Shown: positions 49,762 through 58,362 of the stretch, piece after piece
Position numbering within the stretch: position 1 is the stretch's first letter
Layout: each line of letters opens with the position of its first letter
Source: Actinomadura violacea
Lineage (GTDB): Bacteria > Actinomycetota > Actinomycetes > Streptosporangiales > Streptosporangiaceae
NCBI RefSeq assembly: GCF_017573465.1
Contig: NZ_JAGEPF010000034.1
Location: 58,785-122,784 of the forward strand
Reading direction: 5' to 3'
Length of the DNA: 64,000 nt
The notes under the pieces: model-generated
The model's database searches: none
Told to the model about the DNA's origin: nothing
Seen by the model: the letters and a program-made list of their open reading frames with translations, nothing else
Program-made: the position numbers and the translations under genes

Positions 49762-51045
49762 GTGTCCACCGACCTCCCCGAGGGCAAGGAGACCGCCGTG
49801 AAGCTGGCGGACTCGGACTTCTCCGCCGATCGCGTCGAGCACGACGTACGCTCGGCGCTGCTGGACTACTGGGGCCGCATCCGGGCCGGTGAGCTGGGCG
49901 CGCTGCCCGCCATCCTCGGCCTGGCCGGGCTCATCGTGCTGTTCTTCGCGCTGCGGCCCAACACCTTCCTCAGCAACCAGAACATCGCGAACCTGTTCAC
50001 CCAGGCGCTGCCCATCGTGATCCTCGCGATGGGCCTGGTCTTCGTCCTGCTGCTGGGCGAGATCGACCTGTCCGCCGGTGTGGCGAGCGGCGTCTGCGCC
50101 GCCGTGATGGCCAAGCTGATCGTCGACGGCGGCCAGCCCTGGTACGTCGCGGTGATCTCCGCGCTGGCGGTCGGCGTCGTCATCGGCACCGCGATCGGCT
50201 GGCTGGTCGCCGTCGTGCGGATCCCGTCGTTCGTCGTGTCGCTGGCGTTCTTCCTCGGCATCCAGGGCATCACGCTGAAGCTGATCGGCGACGGCGGCAC
50301 GGTGCCCGTCCGCGACGACTTCATCGTGGCGCTGGCCAACAAGAACATGCCGGTCTGGCTCGGCTGGGCGCTCGCCGCGGTGTGCGCCGCCGGCTACGCC
50401 GCGACGCAGGTGCTGCGCTGGCGCCGCCAGCAGACCCGCAACCTGCACTCCCGGCCGGTCGAGCTGGTGATCGCCCAGTCGGTCGTGGTCGCCGCGGCGC
50501 TGCTGCTCGGCACCTACCTGCTCAGCCAGGACCGCGCCGCCAGCCCGCTGATCTTCCTCGGCGGCGTGCCGTGGGGCGTCCCGCTGGTCGGCGTGCTGCT
50601 CATCGTCTGCACGTTCGTGCTCGGCCGCACCCCGTACGGCCGGCACATCTACGCGGTCGGCGGCAACGCCGAGGCGGCCCGCCGCGCGGGCATCAACGTC
50701 ACCCGGATCCGGATCTCGGTGTTCATCATCGCGTCCGGGTTCGCGGCGGTCAGCGGCGTCGTCGCCGCGTCCCGGCTGAACTCGGTCACCCCCGACGCCG
50801 GCGGCGGCAACACCCTGCTGTACGCGGTCGGCGCGGCGGTCATCGGCGGGACGAGCCTGTTCGGCGGGCGCGGCAAGGCCCGCGACGCCGTCCTCGGCGG
50901 CCTGGTCATCGCGATCATCGACAACGGTCTCGGGCTGCTCGGCACCAAGGCGTACCTGAGCTTCCTGATCACCGGTGTGGTGCTGCTGTTCGCGGCGAGC
51001 ATCGACGCGCTGGCCCGGCGCCGGCGCAGCAACACCGGCCGGTGA
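49762..51045 (+). CDS. Sugar ABC transporter permease (XylH type)
   Basis: 427 residues from GTG 49762, 13 bp after the ATPase. Ten or more spans are expected; LVFVLLLGEIDLSAGVASGV is the conserved sugar-permease loop, and HIYAVGGNAEAARRAGINV is the EAA-like coupling loop that contacts the ATPase. GGTSLFGGRGKARDAVLGGLVI ends the core. About 50 residues at the N-terminus are cytoplasmic. It is the only permease in the operon, so it must function as a homodimer. Confidence 0.92.
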   Translation: MSTDLPEGKETAVKLADSDFSADRVEHDVRSALLDYWGRIRAGELGALPAILGLAGLIVLFFALRPNTFLSNQNIANLFTQALPIVILAMGLVFVLLLGEIDLSAGVASGVCAAVMAKLIVDGGQPWYVAVISALAVGVVIGTAIGWLVAVVRIPSFVVSLAFFLGIQGITLKLIGDGGTVPVRDDFIVALANKNMPVWLGWALAAVCAAGYAATQVLRWRRQQTRNLHSRPVELVIAQSVVVAAALLLGTYLLSQDRAASPLIFLGGVPWGVPLVGVLLIVCTFVLGRTPYGRHIYAVGGNAEAARRAGINVTRIRISVFIIASGFAAVSGVVAASRLNSVTPDAGGGNTLLYAVGAAVIGGTSLFGGRGKARDAVLGGLVIAIIDNGLGLLGTKAYLSFLITGVVLLFAASIDALARRRRSNTGR

Positions 51046-51324
51046 CCCCGTGCCGGCCCTGCCCCTGAAGGCGGGGACCCCGTGAACGCGGGAGACGCCC
51101 GGGAGCCGGGGGCGCGCGCCTCCGGCCCCCGGGCCCTGCCGTACGGGCCCGCCCTCCCGTCCGACCCGGCCGAGCCGTTCGATCCCACGACCCCGTTCGG
51201 CCCGGCGGACGAGCCGCGTCCGGGCGGCGCCGCGCGCGGTTCCCGGCCCGCGAAGGCGGCTGATACGCTCACTGCCCACGACCGATCGGCGCGCGGCGAC
51301 GCGGCACGGTGGGAGCCCCTCGGC

Positions 51325-52083
51325 ATGGCAGTGACGCCCGTCATCGACCTGCGCGGCATCGACAAGAGCTTCGGTTCCGTCAAGGTCCTGCACGACATCG
51401 CCTTCTCGGCGTACCCGGGCGAGGTCACCGCGCTGGTCGGCGACAACGGCGCCGGCAAGACGACGCTGGTCAAGTGCATCGGCGGCATCCACTCCCCGGA
51501 CGCGGGCGAGTACCGCTTCGAGGGCCGGCCGGTGCGGCTCGGCAGCCCGCGCGACGCCGCCGCCCTCGGCATCGAGGTCGTCCACCAGGACCTCGCGCTC
51601 TGCGAGAACCTCGACATCGTCCAGAACCTGTTCCTCGGCCGCGAGCGGCGGCGCGGCATCGCGCTCGACGAGTCCGGGATGGAGGAGCTGGCCCGCAGGA
51701 CGCTGTCCGGCCTGTCCGTCCGCACGATGGGCTCGGTGCGGCAGAAGATCTCGACGCTGTCGGGCGGGCAGCGGCAGACCGTCGCGATCGCCCGCGCCGT
51801 GCTGTGGGACAGCAAGCTCGTCGTGCTGGACGAGCCCGCCGCGGCGCTCGGCGTCGCGCAGACCCAGCAGGTCCTGGAGATCGTCCGGCGGCTCGCGGAC
51901 AAGGGCCTCGCCGTCGTGCTCATCTCGCACAACATGAACGACGTGTTCGCGGTCTCCGACCGGATCGCCGCGCTGTACCTCGGCCGCATGGTCGCGCAGG
52001 TGCGCACCGCCGACGTCACGCACCGGCAGGTCGTCGAGCTGATCACCTCCGGCGTCAGCGGCGACCTGGGGCTGCGGCGATGA
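51325..52083 (+). CDS. Sugar ABC transporter ATP-binding protein, single domain (2)
   Basis: 252 residues from ATG 51325 (GTGGGAG upstream). The frame is open to GTG 51082, which would add a disordered Pro/Ala-rich 81-residue tail. It is a clear paralogue of the first ATPase: GDNGAGKTT (39-47), HQDLALCENLD, LSGGQRQT, VVLDEPAAALG (Thr of the usual DEPTAAL replaced by Ala) and ISHNMNDVF. The duplication around one permease suggests a heterodimeric or alternative ATPase. It overlaps the ROK gene by ATGA. Confidence 0.9.
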   Translation: MAVTPVIDLRGIDKSFGSVKVLHDIAFSAYPGEVTALVGDNGAGKTTLVKCIGGIHSPDAGEYRFEGRPVRLGSPRDAAALGIEVVHQDLALCENLDIVQNLFLGRERRRGIALDESGMEELARRTLSGLSVRTMGSVRQKISTLSGGQRQTVAIARAVLWDSKLVVLDEPAAALGVAQTQQVLEIVRRLADKGLAVVLISHNMNDVFAVSDRIAALYLGRMVAQVRTADVTHRQVVELITSGVSGDLGLRR

Positions 52084-53303
52084 TGAAGGCGGGCCCGTCA
52101 CAGGAGGACATCCGGCGGCACAACCTCGGGACGCTGCTGCGCTTCGTGCACCTGCGCGGCCCCGCGTCGCGCGCGACGCTCGCCGAGTCGCTCGGCCTGA
52201 ACCGCAGCACGATCATGGCGCTGACCTCCGATCTCACCGCCGCGGGGCTGGTGCGCGAGGAGCTGCCGCGCGGGCCGGGGCGGCGGGCCGGGCGCCCGTC
52301 GCTGGTCGTGCGGCCCGAGTCGACGCGGGTGTACGTGCTGGCGTTCGAGGTCGGCGTCGACCGGCTCGTCGTCGCGCGCGTCGGGCTCGGCGGCGTCATC
52401 CTGGACCGCCGTGAGGGCACCCGCGCCCGCGACTCCGACCCGTCCGACCTGCTCGGGATGCTCGTCGCCGGCGCGCGGTCGCTGGTCCGCAAGGCCGAGC
52501 GGGACGCGGTCTGCGTGGGCGCCGCCCTCGGCTTCCCGGGCACCGTCCGCCGCTCCGACGACATGATCATGTTCGGCCCGAACCTCGACGTCGGCGACCT
52601 GCGGCTCGGCGACGCCCTGTCGCGCCGGCTCGGCCTCGGCATCCCGGTCTCGGTGTGCAACGACGCCAACCTCGGCGCGCTCGCCGAGCACGAGCGCGGC
52701 GCCGGCGTGAACTGCGACAACCTCATCTACCTGCACGGCGACGTCGGCGTCGGCGGCGGCATCATCGCGCACGGCCGGCTGCTCGGCGGCGACGAGGGCT
52801 TCGGCGGCGAGATCGGCCACATGATCGTCAACCCGGGCGGCCGGCAGTGCGCCTGCGGGTCCAAGGGCTGCCTGGAGGCGGAGGTGGGGGAGCGGACGCT
52901 GCTCGCCCACGCCGGCCGCGAGGAGCCGACCGACAAGGCGGGCCGCGACGCGGTCCGCGACGTCGTGGACGCCGCCGACCGCGGCGACATCGTCGCCCGC
53001 GAGGCGCTGCACCGCGTCGGCACCTGGCTGGGCCTCGGCGTCGCGAACCTCGTCAACGTGTTCAACCCCGGCCTGGTCATCTTCGGCGGGACGCTGCGCG
53101 ACATCTACCTCGGCGCCGCCGCGCAGATCCGCAGCGTCCTCGCGACCGGCGCGCTGGACGCGCCGCGCGAGAAGGTCCGGCTCCGCACCGCCGCGCTCGG
53201 CGACGACACCACCCTGGTCGGCGCCGCGGAGTTCGCGTTCGCCGAGGTCCTGTCCGACCCCGTCCAGGTGCTGGCCCGCCTCCGGACGACCGAGCCGGTC
53301 TGA
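52080..53303 (+). CDS. ROK-family transcriptional regulator (XylR/NagC type)
   Basis: 407 residues from ATG 52080, coupled to the second ATPase by ATGA (ATG 52083 is also possible). The N-terminal winged HTH is GPASRATLAESLGLNRSTIM. The ROK domain has GAALGFPGTV, YLHGDVGVGGGII, GFGGEIGHM and the zinc-binding Cys cluster QCACGSKGCLE. ROK repressors release DNA on binding sugar; this one probably controls the operon ahead of it. The candidate site is the inverted repeat at 47508-47526. Confidence 0.92.
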   Translation: MMKAGPSQEDIRRHNLGTLLRFVHLRGPASRATLAESLGLNRSTIMALTSDLTAAGLVREELPRGPGRRAGRPSLVVRPESTRVYVLAFEVGVDRLVVARVGLGGVILDRREGTRARDSDPSDLLGMLVAGARSLVRKAERDAVCVGAALGFPGTVRRSDDMIMFGPNLDVGDLRLGDALSRRLGLGIPVSVCNDANLGALAEHERGAGVNCDNLIYLHGDVGVGGGIIAHGRLLGGDEGFGGEIGHMIVNPGGRQCACGSKGCLEAEVGERTLLAHAGREEPTDKAGRDAVRDVVDAADRGDIVAREALHRVGTWLGLGVANLVNVFNPGLVIFGGTLRDIYLGAAAQIRSVLATGALDAPREKVRLRTAALGDDTTLVGAAEFAFAEVLSDPVQVLARLRTTEPV

Positions 53304-53339
53304 CCGCGCCACCCCTTCGTCCCGGCGGGTGGTGAGAGC

Positions 53340-53855
53340 TTAGGCGATGCCTCCGTAGGCGCCCCGGTAGAACACGAGGGGGTGGCCGTCGTGGTTCTCG
53401 TCCAGGGCGTGCACGCGGGCGACGACGATGACGTGGTCGCCGGCGACGTGCTCCTGCTCGACCGAGCACTCGATCCAGGCGAGGGCTCCGTCGATGGCGG
53501 GGGCGCCGCTCGGGCTCTCGGTCCAGGCGATGCCGTCGAACTTGTCGCCGCCCTTGAGCGCGAGCCGCCGGCAGATCTCGAGCTGGGGCTCGCCGAGGAT
53601 GTTGACGCACAGCCGCCCGGCGCCGCGCAGGCGGGGCCAGGTGGTGCTGGTGTGGGCGACGCAGAACGCCACGAGGGGCGGGTCGAGCGACACGGAGGTG
53701 AAGGAGTTGGCGGCGAGCCCGGTGGGCCGCGCGGTGCCGGGCTCGACGGCCGTGATGGCGACGACGCCGGTCGCGAACCGGCCCATCACCTGCCGGAACC
53801 GCGTGCCGTCGACGTCCTCGGCACCGACCGGCGGCGTGATGGCTCCGTGCGCCAT
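53340..53855 (-). CDS. Flavin reductase-like (FMN-binding split barrel) protein
   Basis: 171 residues from ATG 53855. FRQVMGRFATGVVAITAVEP, GLAANSFTSVSLDPPLVAFC and RLCVNILGEPQ are the standard split-barrel blocks, and the tail HDGHPLVFYRGAYGG is usual. It probably reduces FMN for a two-component monooxygenase. No oxygenase gene is adjacent. It ends 36 bp from the ROK gene, tail-to-tail. Confidence 0.9.
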   Translation of the reverse strand: MAHGAITPPVGAEDVDGTRFRQVMGRFATGVVAITAVEPGTARPTGLAANSFTSVSLDPPLVAFCVAHTSTTWPRLRGAGRLCVNILGEPQLEICRRLALKGGDKFDGIAWTESPSGAPAIDGALAWIECSVEQEHVAGDHVIVVARVHALDENHDGHPLVFYRGAYGGIA

Positions 53856-53968
53856 GGGGCTCGATCCCTTCTGTCGACCAACTGCTCGGCGTTCACGACC
53901 ACTAAAGCCGCAGGCCGGGGATGATGATTCCCAAAAGGGACGATCTCCGTCAAAGGTCCCGGTCGCGT

Positions 53969-54014
53969 CTCGGTCCCGGGACCGAGCCCCGGACCGTCCC
54001 TCGGCCCGGGGCTC
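53969..54014 (-). terminator. Overlapping hairpins after the YbhN-like gene
   Basis: CTCGGTCCCGGGACCGAG (53969-53986) is a perfect 18-bp palindrome. GAGCCCCGG (53984-53992) and CCGGGGCTC (54006-54014) form a second stem that shares three bases with it, so the two structures exclude each other. Both lie within 65 bp after the stop at 54034. Confidence 0.6.
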
Positions 54015-54033
54015 CTCGGAGCGGTGCGCGCGG

Positions 54034-55311
54034 CTATGGGCGGCGCGCCTCGGCCGGGACGACCAGCGGAACCGAGCTGTACGGGCTGAGGGTCGCGGTC
54101 GAGGTCAGGCCGTCCAGGACCACCCGTCCCGCCCCCGCGAGCCCTGCCTTCACCGGCGCGGGCAGCCGCGGCCCCTCGTGCAGGCCGAGCCAGGCGATCC
54201 ACCCGGCGGCGACGACCCCCCAGTACGAGACGAGCCGGTACAGGCCGACCGCCGCGGCGGCGGGGGAGAGGGCCGCGCCGAACGCGACGAGCGAGGCGGC
54301 CATGCTGCCCTCCACCGCGCCGAGCCCGCCCGGCAGCAGCGGCAGCACGCTGCCCGCCGCCTGCGCGGCGAAGTAGGCGAGCGCGGCGGCGTGCGGATCG
54401 ACGTCGATGCCGACGGCGTGCGCCGCGGCCAGCAGCGCCAGGATGTCGAGTACCCAGTTCAGCGTCGCGAGCGTGATCAGCGCCGCCCAGTCGCGCCGGG
54501 TCGGGCGCAGCACGTCGCGGACGCCGGCGAGCCGTTCGGCCCACGGGCCGAGCTTCGGATGCGCCAGCGCGGCGCGGTAGGCGCGGCGCAGCGGGGCCGT
54601 CAGCACCGCGCGCGGGCGCGGCCACCGCAGCAGCGGCACCAGCAGCGCGAGCAGCACGGCCGGGACCGCGAGCGCCGTCAGCGCCGGGCTCCGCGTGGCC
54701 GGATCGAGGAGCAGCGCCAGCAGGCCGATCACCGAGTAGACCGTCGTGGTGATGACGCCGCCCGCCAGGATCACGGCCGTGGCGAGCTTCGCCGACGCCC
54801 CGCCGCGGCGGAACTGCCGGAAGGTGTAGACGACGCTCACCGCGGGCCCCGCCGGCAGCGTCGTGGACAGCGCGTTGCCCGCGTAGGTGATCGCGAACGC
54901 GCGGCGCAGCGGCATCCGCAGCCCGCCGATGCGCAGCAGCCGCCGCTGGAGCCGGGCGAACGCGCCCATGGAGCCCGCCACCGCGAGCACCACCACCGTC
55001 AGCCAGCCCGGATCGGCGTGCGCGACCGAATGCCACATCGCGCCGAGGTCGGGAAGCGAGTCGCGGTAGAGCGGCAGCGCCGCGATCGCCAGGAGCAGCA
55101 CTCCCAGCTGCAGCAGCAGGCCCGCTTTACGCCGCCACCAGGGGTGACGCGCTGCGCCGGCGGCGTGCGCGCCGGCCGGTCGTTCCGGGAACGGTACGCC
55201 GGAGGACGGATCGTCGGTGTCCGGCGCGTTCTGTCGTGGGCCGTCCGCGGGCGGACGGGGTGGGGCGACGTCGGCCTGGGGGTGTGCCGGTGCCGCGACT
55301 GTCTCGTGCAT
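54034..55311 (-). CDS. YbhN/UPF0104-like membrane protein (LPG synthase N-terminal flippase family)
   Basis: 425 residues from ATG 55311 with GAGGTGA upstream. A Pro-rich cytoplasmic tail of 60 residues precedes about eight spans; AITYAGNALSTTLPAGPAV and LPLLPGGLGAVEGSMAASLV are the two conserved re-entrant motifs of the family. These proteins are the membrane half of MprF, which flips lysyl-phosphatidylglycerol, or stand-alone proteins of unknown lipid specificity. An MprF-type synthase half lies at 32370-34028. Confidence 0.88.
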   Translation of the reverse strand: MHETVAAPAHPQADVAPPRPPADGPRQNAPDTDDPSSGVPFPERPAGAHAAGAARHPWWRRKAGLLLQLGVLLLAIAALPLYRDSLPDLGAMWHSVAHADPGWLTVVVLAVAGSMGAFARLQRRLLRIGGLRMPLRRAFAITYAGNALSTTLPAGPAVSVVYTFRQFRRGGASAKLATAVILAGGVITTTVYSVIGLLALLLDPATRSPALTALAVPAVLLALLVPLLRWPRPRAVLTAPLRRAYRAALAHPKLGPWAERLAGVRDVLRPTRRDWAALITLATLNWVLDILALLAAAHAVGIDVDPHAAALAYFAAQAAGSVLPLLPGGLGAVEGSMAASLVAFGAALSPAAAAVGLYRLVSYWGVVAAGWIAWLGLHEGPRLPAPVKAGLAGAGRVVLDGLTSTATLSPYSSVPLVVPAEARRP

Positions 55312-55642
55312 GTCCCGGTCACCTCGCAAGCTCGCCCGCCTAGCGCAACCTACGGCTCCGGTATGACATTCCCCATGAGCGGGTCACGGAACCACAAAGT
55401 GATCTTCGCCACGGGCGCCGCGCTGGGCGCGCCCGGCGGGCTCGTCGGCAACCTGTCGCGTTGCCGCTCGTGGTGCCTTCTGTGGGCGCTGACCGCTGAC
55501 CGCCTTCCTGTCCGAGAACTCCCGTCTGTCTTGTTTGTTCCCGCCCCGCCGGAAAGAACTCCAGGTCGCGCAGGGTGTACGGGGAGAACGCGCAAGGCCC
55601 CGCCGGGGAGGGCGATCCTCCTCGGCGGGGCCTGCCGGTGCC
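55312..55642. other. 331-bp gene-free stretch
   Basis: Between the YbhN-like start and the acidic small protein's stop. It contains the promoter side of the YbhN-like gene and the terminator at 55595-55633. A minus-strand frame of 81 codons (55350-55595) has no ribosome binding site and atypical residue use, so it is not called. Confidence 0.6.
55595..55633 (-). terminator. Strong hairpin terminator after the acidic small protein
   Basis: AGGCCCCGCCG (55595-55605) pairs with CGGCGGGGCCT (55623-55633), and the interior GGAGG/CCTCC extends the stem. It lies 9 bp after the stop at 55643. Confidence 0.8.
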
Positions 55643-55909
55643 TCAGGGGCGGCGCGTGGGGTTGACCGCGTCGGACTCCGCGGCGGTGTCGGGCTCCGGC
55701 GGGTCGTCGTCGTCCCGCTCCGCCTCCCGCTCGTACTCGGCGATGCTCAGCCCGTCCGGGTTCGGCTGGGGGTCCTCGATCCTGAGGTCGTCGGGCGGGT
55801 CGATCACGTACTCCTCGGTCAGGCCGATCTCGATGTCCTGATCGTTGTCGCCCATCTCGTCCACGTCCTCGCGGAAGTCGCGGTTCTCCCCGGGCTTGCG
55901 CGCCCTCAT
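55643..55909 (-). CDS. Small highly acidic protein
   Basis: 88 residues from ATG 55909 with GGAGGA upstream. About a third of the residues are Asp or Glu (DFREDVDEMGDNDQDIE, YEREAERDDDDPPEPD), with an aromatic-poor, disordered appearance. No family recognised. Its own terminator and ribosome binding site support that it is expressed. Such proteins can be anti-regulators or DNA mimics, but nothing here decides this. Confidence 0.7.
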   Translation of the reverse strand: MRARKPGENRDFREDVDEMGDNDQDIEIGLTEEYVIDPPDDLRIEDPQPNPDGLSIAEYEREAERDDDDPPEPDTAAESDAVNPTRRP

Positions 55910-55991
55910 GGCTCCTCCACGGTCCGGTCGGGTTCGTCCGGTCAGTCCTGTATCCCCGCTGGCGCCGCGCCTACTCACGGCCGCGGCGGCG

Positions 55992-57539
55992 CTAGCCCCG
56001 GTCGCGGACGGCGACGAGCCCGCCGATCACGCCGACGTAGGCGGTCCCGTTCGGGCCGATGGTGACGGGCGCCCAGTTGTTGTCGAACCACTTCCCGGTG
56101 CCCGTGAGCACCTTGTACGCGGTCTTGCCGGTGTGCACGTCCACGGCCGTGAGGTACCACGCGTCGATCAGGTCCTTGCGCGGCTCCTTGGTGTACAGGT
56201 AGAGCAGCCCGGCCGGGATTGAGATCTTCGCCACCGTGGACGGCGACCGCTCCGGGCTCGTCCAGACGGTGCGGCAGCCCTGCCCGTCTGCGTTCACGTC
56301 CACCCGGCTCACCCCGCCCGTCGACGACCCGCCGGGCGGCAGCTCGAAGAAGTTCTTGTAGCCGTAGTTGTTCTCCACGAACAGGCTTCTGCCGTAGCCG
56401 ATGAGCGAGTTGTCGGTGGCGCTCGCGCCGCTGTTGAAGACGGGCACCTGGCAGACCAGCCGGCCGTCGTCGCGGCGCCGCACGATGACGTGCATCCGGT
56501 CGTCGGCGTTGTCGGTGATCGCCACGTACTTCGTGCCGAGGAAGGTCGGGGTCGTCCCGGAGCCCTGGTCGATCTGCCCGGGCTTGCGGCCGGTGCCGCG
56601 GTCGTAGGTCTCGCGCCACAGCACCTTCGGCGTGCCGTCCGGGCCGGCCTTCATCTGGTACAGCGCGTGGTCGGAGACGATCGAGACGCCGTCCGCGGCC
56701 GCTGCGAACGAGTTCTGGATCTGCTCGTCCGGCAGCCGCGTCATCTTCACCGCGCCCGACTTCGGGTTCACGGTGCCGATCCGCCCGGCCCGCGTGATCC
56801 ACCAGATGAGGCCCGTCCAGTCCGGGCCGACCGCGGTGATCGGGTCGCACTCGCCCTTCGGCCACGGGTTCGTCCAGGTGGCGCAGTCGTGCGGGAGGAG
56901 GCCGGACAGGTCCCAGTCGTCGGTGACCGTGAACCGCCACTTGCCGTCCGGGCCCTTGTCGTGCGCGAAGCGGCGCAGGTGGAACTGCGAGTCGGCGAGC
57001 ACCGCCCGGTCCTGCGGGTCCAGGTAGTAGTACGCGCCGCCGGAGGTGTCGGTGAAGATCTTGTCGAGGCTGCCGGAGAACACCGCCTGCACCGTCGACG
57101 ACCTGGGCGGCAGCTGGTAGGTGGCGAGGTCCTTCAGCGTCGTCGGGTCGATCAGCCGGAGCATGAAGTTCTGCCCCTTGGTGCACTGCGCGACGATCAG
57201 GCCCGTCCGCTTGGCGAACGTGACCGTCGAGCACAGCCCGGGCAGCCCGCCGCCCTTGGCGTCGTTGAGCACCTGGGGATTCCGGCCGAGCGGGCCCGTG
57301 AACGGGTAGGCGTCGGAGGCGTAGCTGTCGGCGTGCATGGACGACGTGCCGACCGGCCCCTGGTACGGGTTGGCCGGCACGGGCTCGCCCGCCAGCGGTC
57401 TCGGCGTCGCGGGACCGCCGATGTAGGAGGGGACGAGGCCCTTTCCGGGCCCGTCCGGGATGGCGCCGGCCGCGGCCGGGACGGCGGCGGCGCCGAGGAG
57501 GGCGGCGGACAGGGCGGAGGTGACGAGCGGTCTGCGCAT
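55992..57539 (-). CDS. Secreted beta-propeller-like protein
   Basis: 515 residues from ATG 57539 with GAGGAG upstream. A signal peptide ends near PAAAGA. Repeated PQQ-like strands follow (TVTFAKRTGLIVAQCTKGQN, GGAYYYLDPQDRAVL, GLIWWITRAGRIGTVNP, SLIGYGRSLFVENN, GTAYVGVIGGLVAV), with several Cys. No catalytic residue set was seen. It may bind a ligand at the cell surface or act as an exported enzyme of the quinoprotein fold. Single gene. Confidence 0.8.
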   Translation of the reverse strand: MRRPLVTSALSAALLGAAAVPAAAGAIPDGPGKGLVPSYIGGPATPRPLAGEPVPANPYQGPVGTSSMHADSYASDAYPFTGPLGRNPQVLNDAKGGGLPGLCSTVTFAKRTGLIVAQCTKGQNFMLRLIDPTTLKDLATYQLPPRSSTVQAVFSGSLDKIFTDTSGGAYYYLDPQDRAVLADSQFHLRRFAHDKGPDGKWRFTVTDDWDLSGLLPHDCATWTNPWPKGECDPITAVGPDWTGLIWWITRAGRIGTVNPKSGAVKMTRLPDEQIQNSFAAAADGVSIVSDHALYQMKAGPDGTPKVLWRETYDRGTGRKPGQIDQGSGTTPTFLGTKYVAITDNADDRMHVIVRRRDDGRLVCQVPVFNSGASATDNSLIGYGRSLFVENNYGYKNFFELPPGGSSTGGVSRVDVNADGQGCRTVWTSPERSPSTVAKISIPAGLLYLYTKEPRKDLIDAWYLTAVDVHTGKTAYKVLTGTGKWFDNNWAPVTIGPNGTAYVGVIGGLVAVRDRG

Positions 57540-57647
57540 GGGGCTCCTCAACCGAGGCGAAGGCGAGCCCCGGCCGCGCCCGCCGGGACTCAGTCAACTG
57601 CGTTAACGGATCATCGTGCCGCGCGCCCGGATGGTTACGATTCCGGC

Positions 57648-58352
57648 ATGGCCCTACAAGCAGTGATCTTCGACTGGGGCGGCACGCTGACCCCTTGGCA
57701 CGACGTCGAGCTGCCCGACATGTGGCGCGCGATCTGCTCCCCGCACCTGCCCGCCGAGACCGTCGAGACCGCCGCCGCCGCGCTCGCCGAGGCCGAGCTG
57801 GAACTGTGGCGGCGCGGCACCGAGGAGCACCGCAGCGCGACCCTCGCCGAGCTGTTCGCGCTGGCCGGCGTCGAACCGACCGACGCGCTGCTCGACACCC
57901 ACTACGCGACGTGGACCCCGCACACCTGGACCGACCCCGCCGTCCCCGGCCTGCTCCGCGCGCTCCGCGAGCGCGGCATCAAGGTCGGCGTGCTGTCCAA
58001 CACCATGTGGAGCCGCGAGCTGCACGAGCGGATCTTCGCCCGCGACGACGTCCTCGACCTGCTCGACGGCGCCGTCTACTCCAGCGAGATCCCGTGGACC
58101 AAGCCGCACGCCGAGGCGTTCCGCGCCGCCATGGACGCGGTCGGCGCCACCGACCCCGCCGCCTGCGTCTTCGTCGGCGACCGCCCCTACGACGACATCC
58201 ACGGCGCCAAGGCCGTCGGGCTGCGCGCCGTCCAGATCCGGCACCAGACCACGCACGCCTTCACCCGCCCCGGGCTCACGCCCCCCGACGCGCTGATCCA
58301 CGGCATCGGCGACCTGCTCCCGCACGTGGAGACCTGGCACGCCACTTCGTGA
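57648..58352 (+). CDS. HAD-superfamily hydrolase
   Basis: 234 residues from ATG 57648. Motif I is VIFDWGGTLTPW, motif II VGVLSNTMWS, the Lys lies in PWTKPHAEAF and motif IV is VFVGDRPYDDIHGAK. The nucleophile is followed by WGGT, as in phosphatase members. TACGAT at 57636-57641 lies only 7 bp before the start, so the transcript may be leaderless. The ending TPPDALIHGIGDLLP is the usual HAD tail. Substrate unknown; distinct from the HAD at 39416. Confidence 0.88.
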   Translation: MALQAVIFDWGGTLTPWHDVELPDMWRAICSPHLPAETVETAAAALAEAELELWRRGTEEHRSATLAELFALAGVEPTDALLDTHYATWTPHTWTDPAVPGLLRALRERGIKVGVLSNTMWSRELHERIFARDDVLDLLDGAVYSSEIPWTKPHAEAFRAAMDAVGATDPAACVFVGDRPYDDIHGAKAVGLRAVQIRHQTTHAFTRPGLTPPDALIHGIGDLLPHVETWHATS

Positions 58353-58362
58353 GGCCGCCCGC

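Noticed and set aside
55350..55595. 81-codon minus-strand frame
   Set aside because: No ribosome binding site, and its 5' end runs into the terminator of the neighbouring gene.
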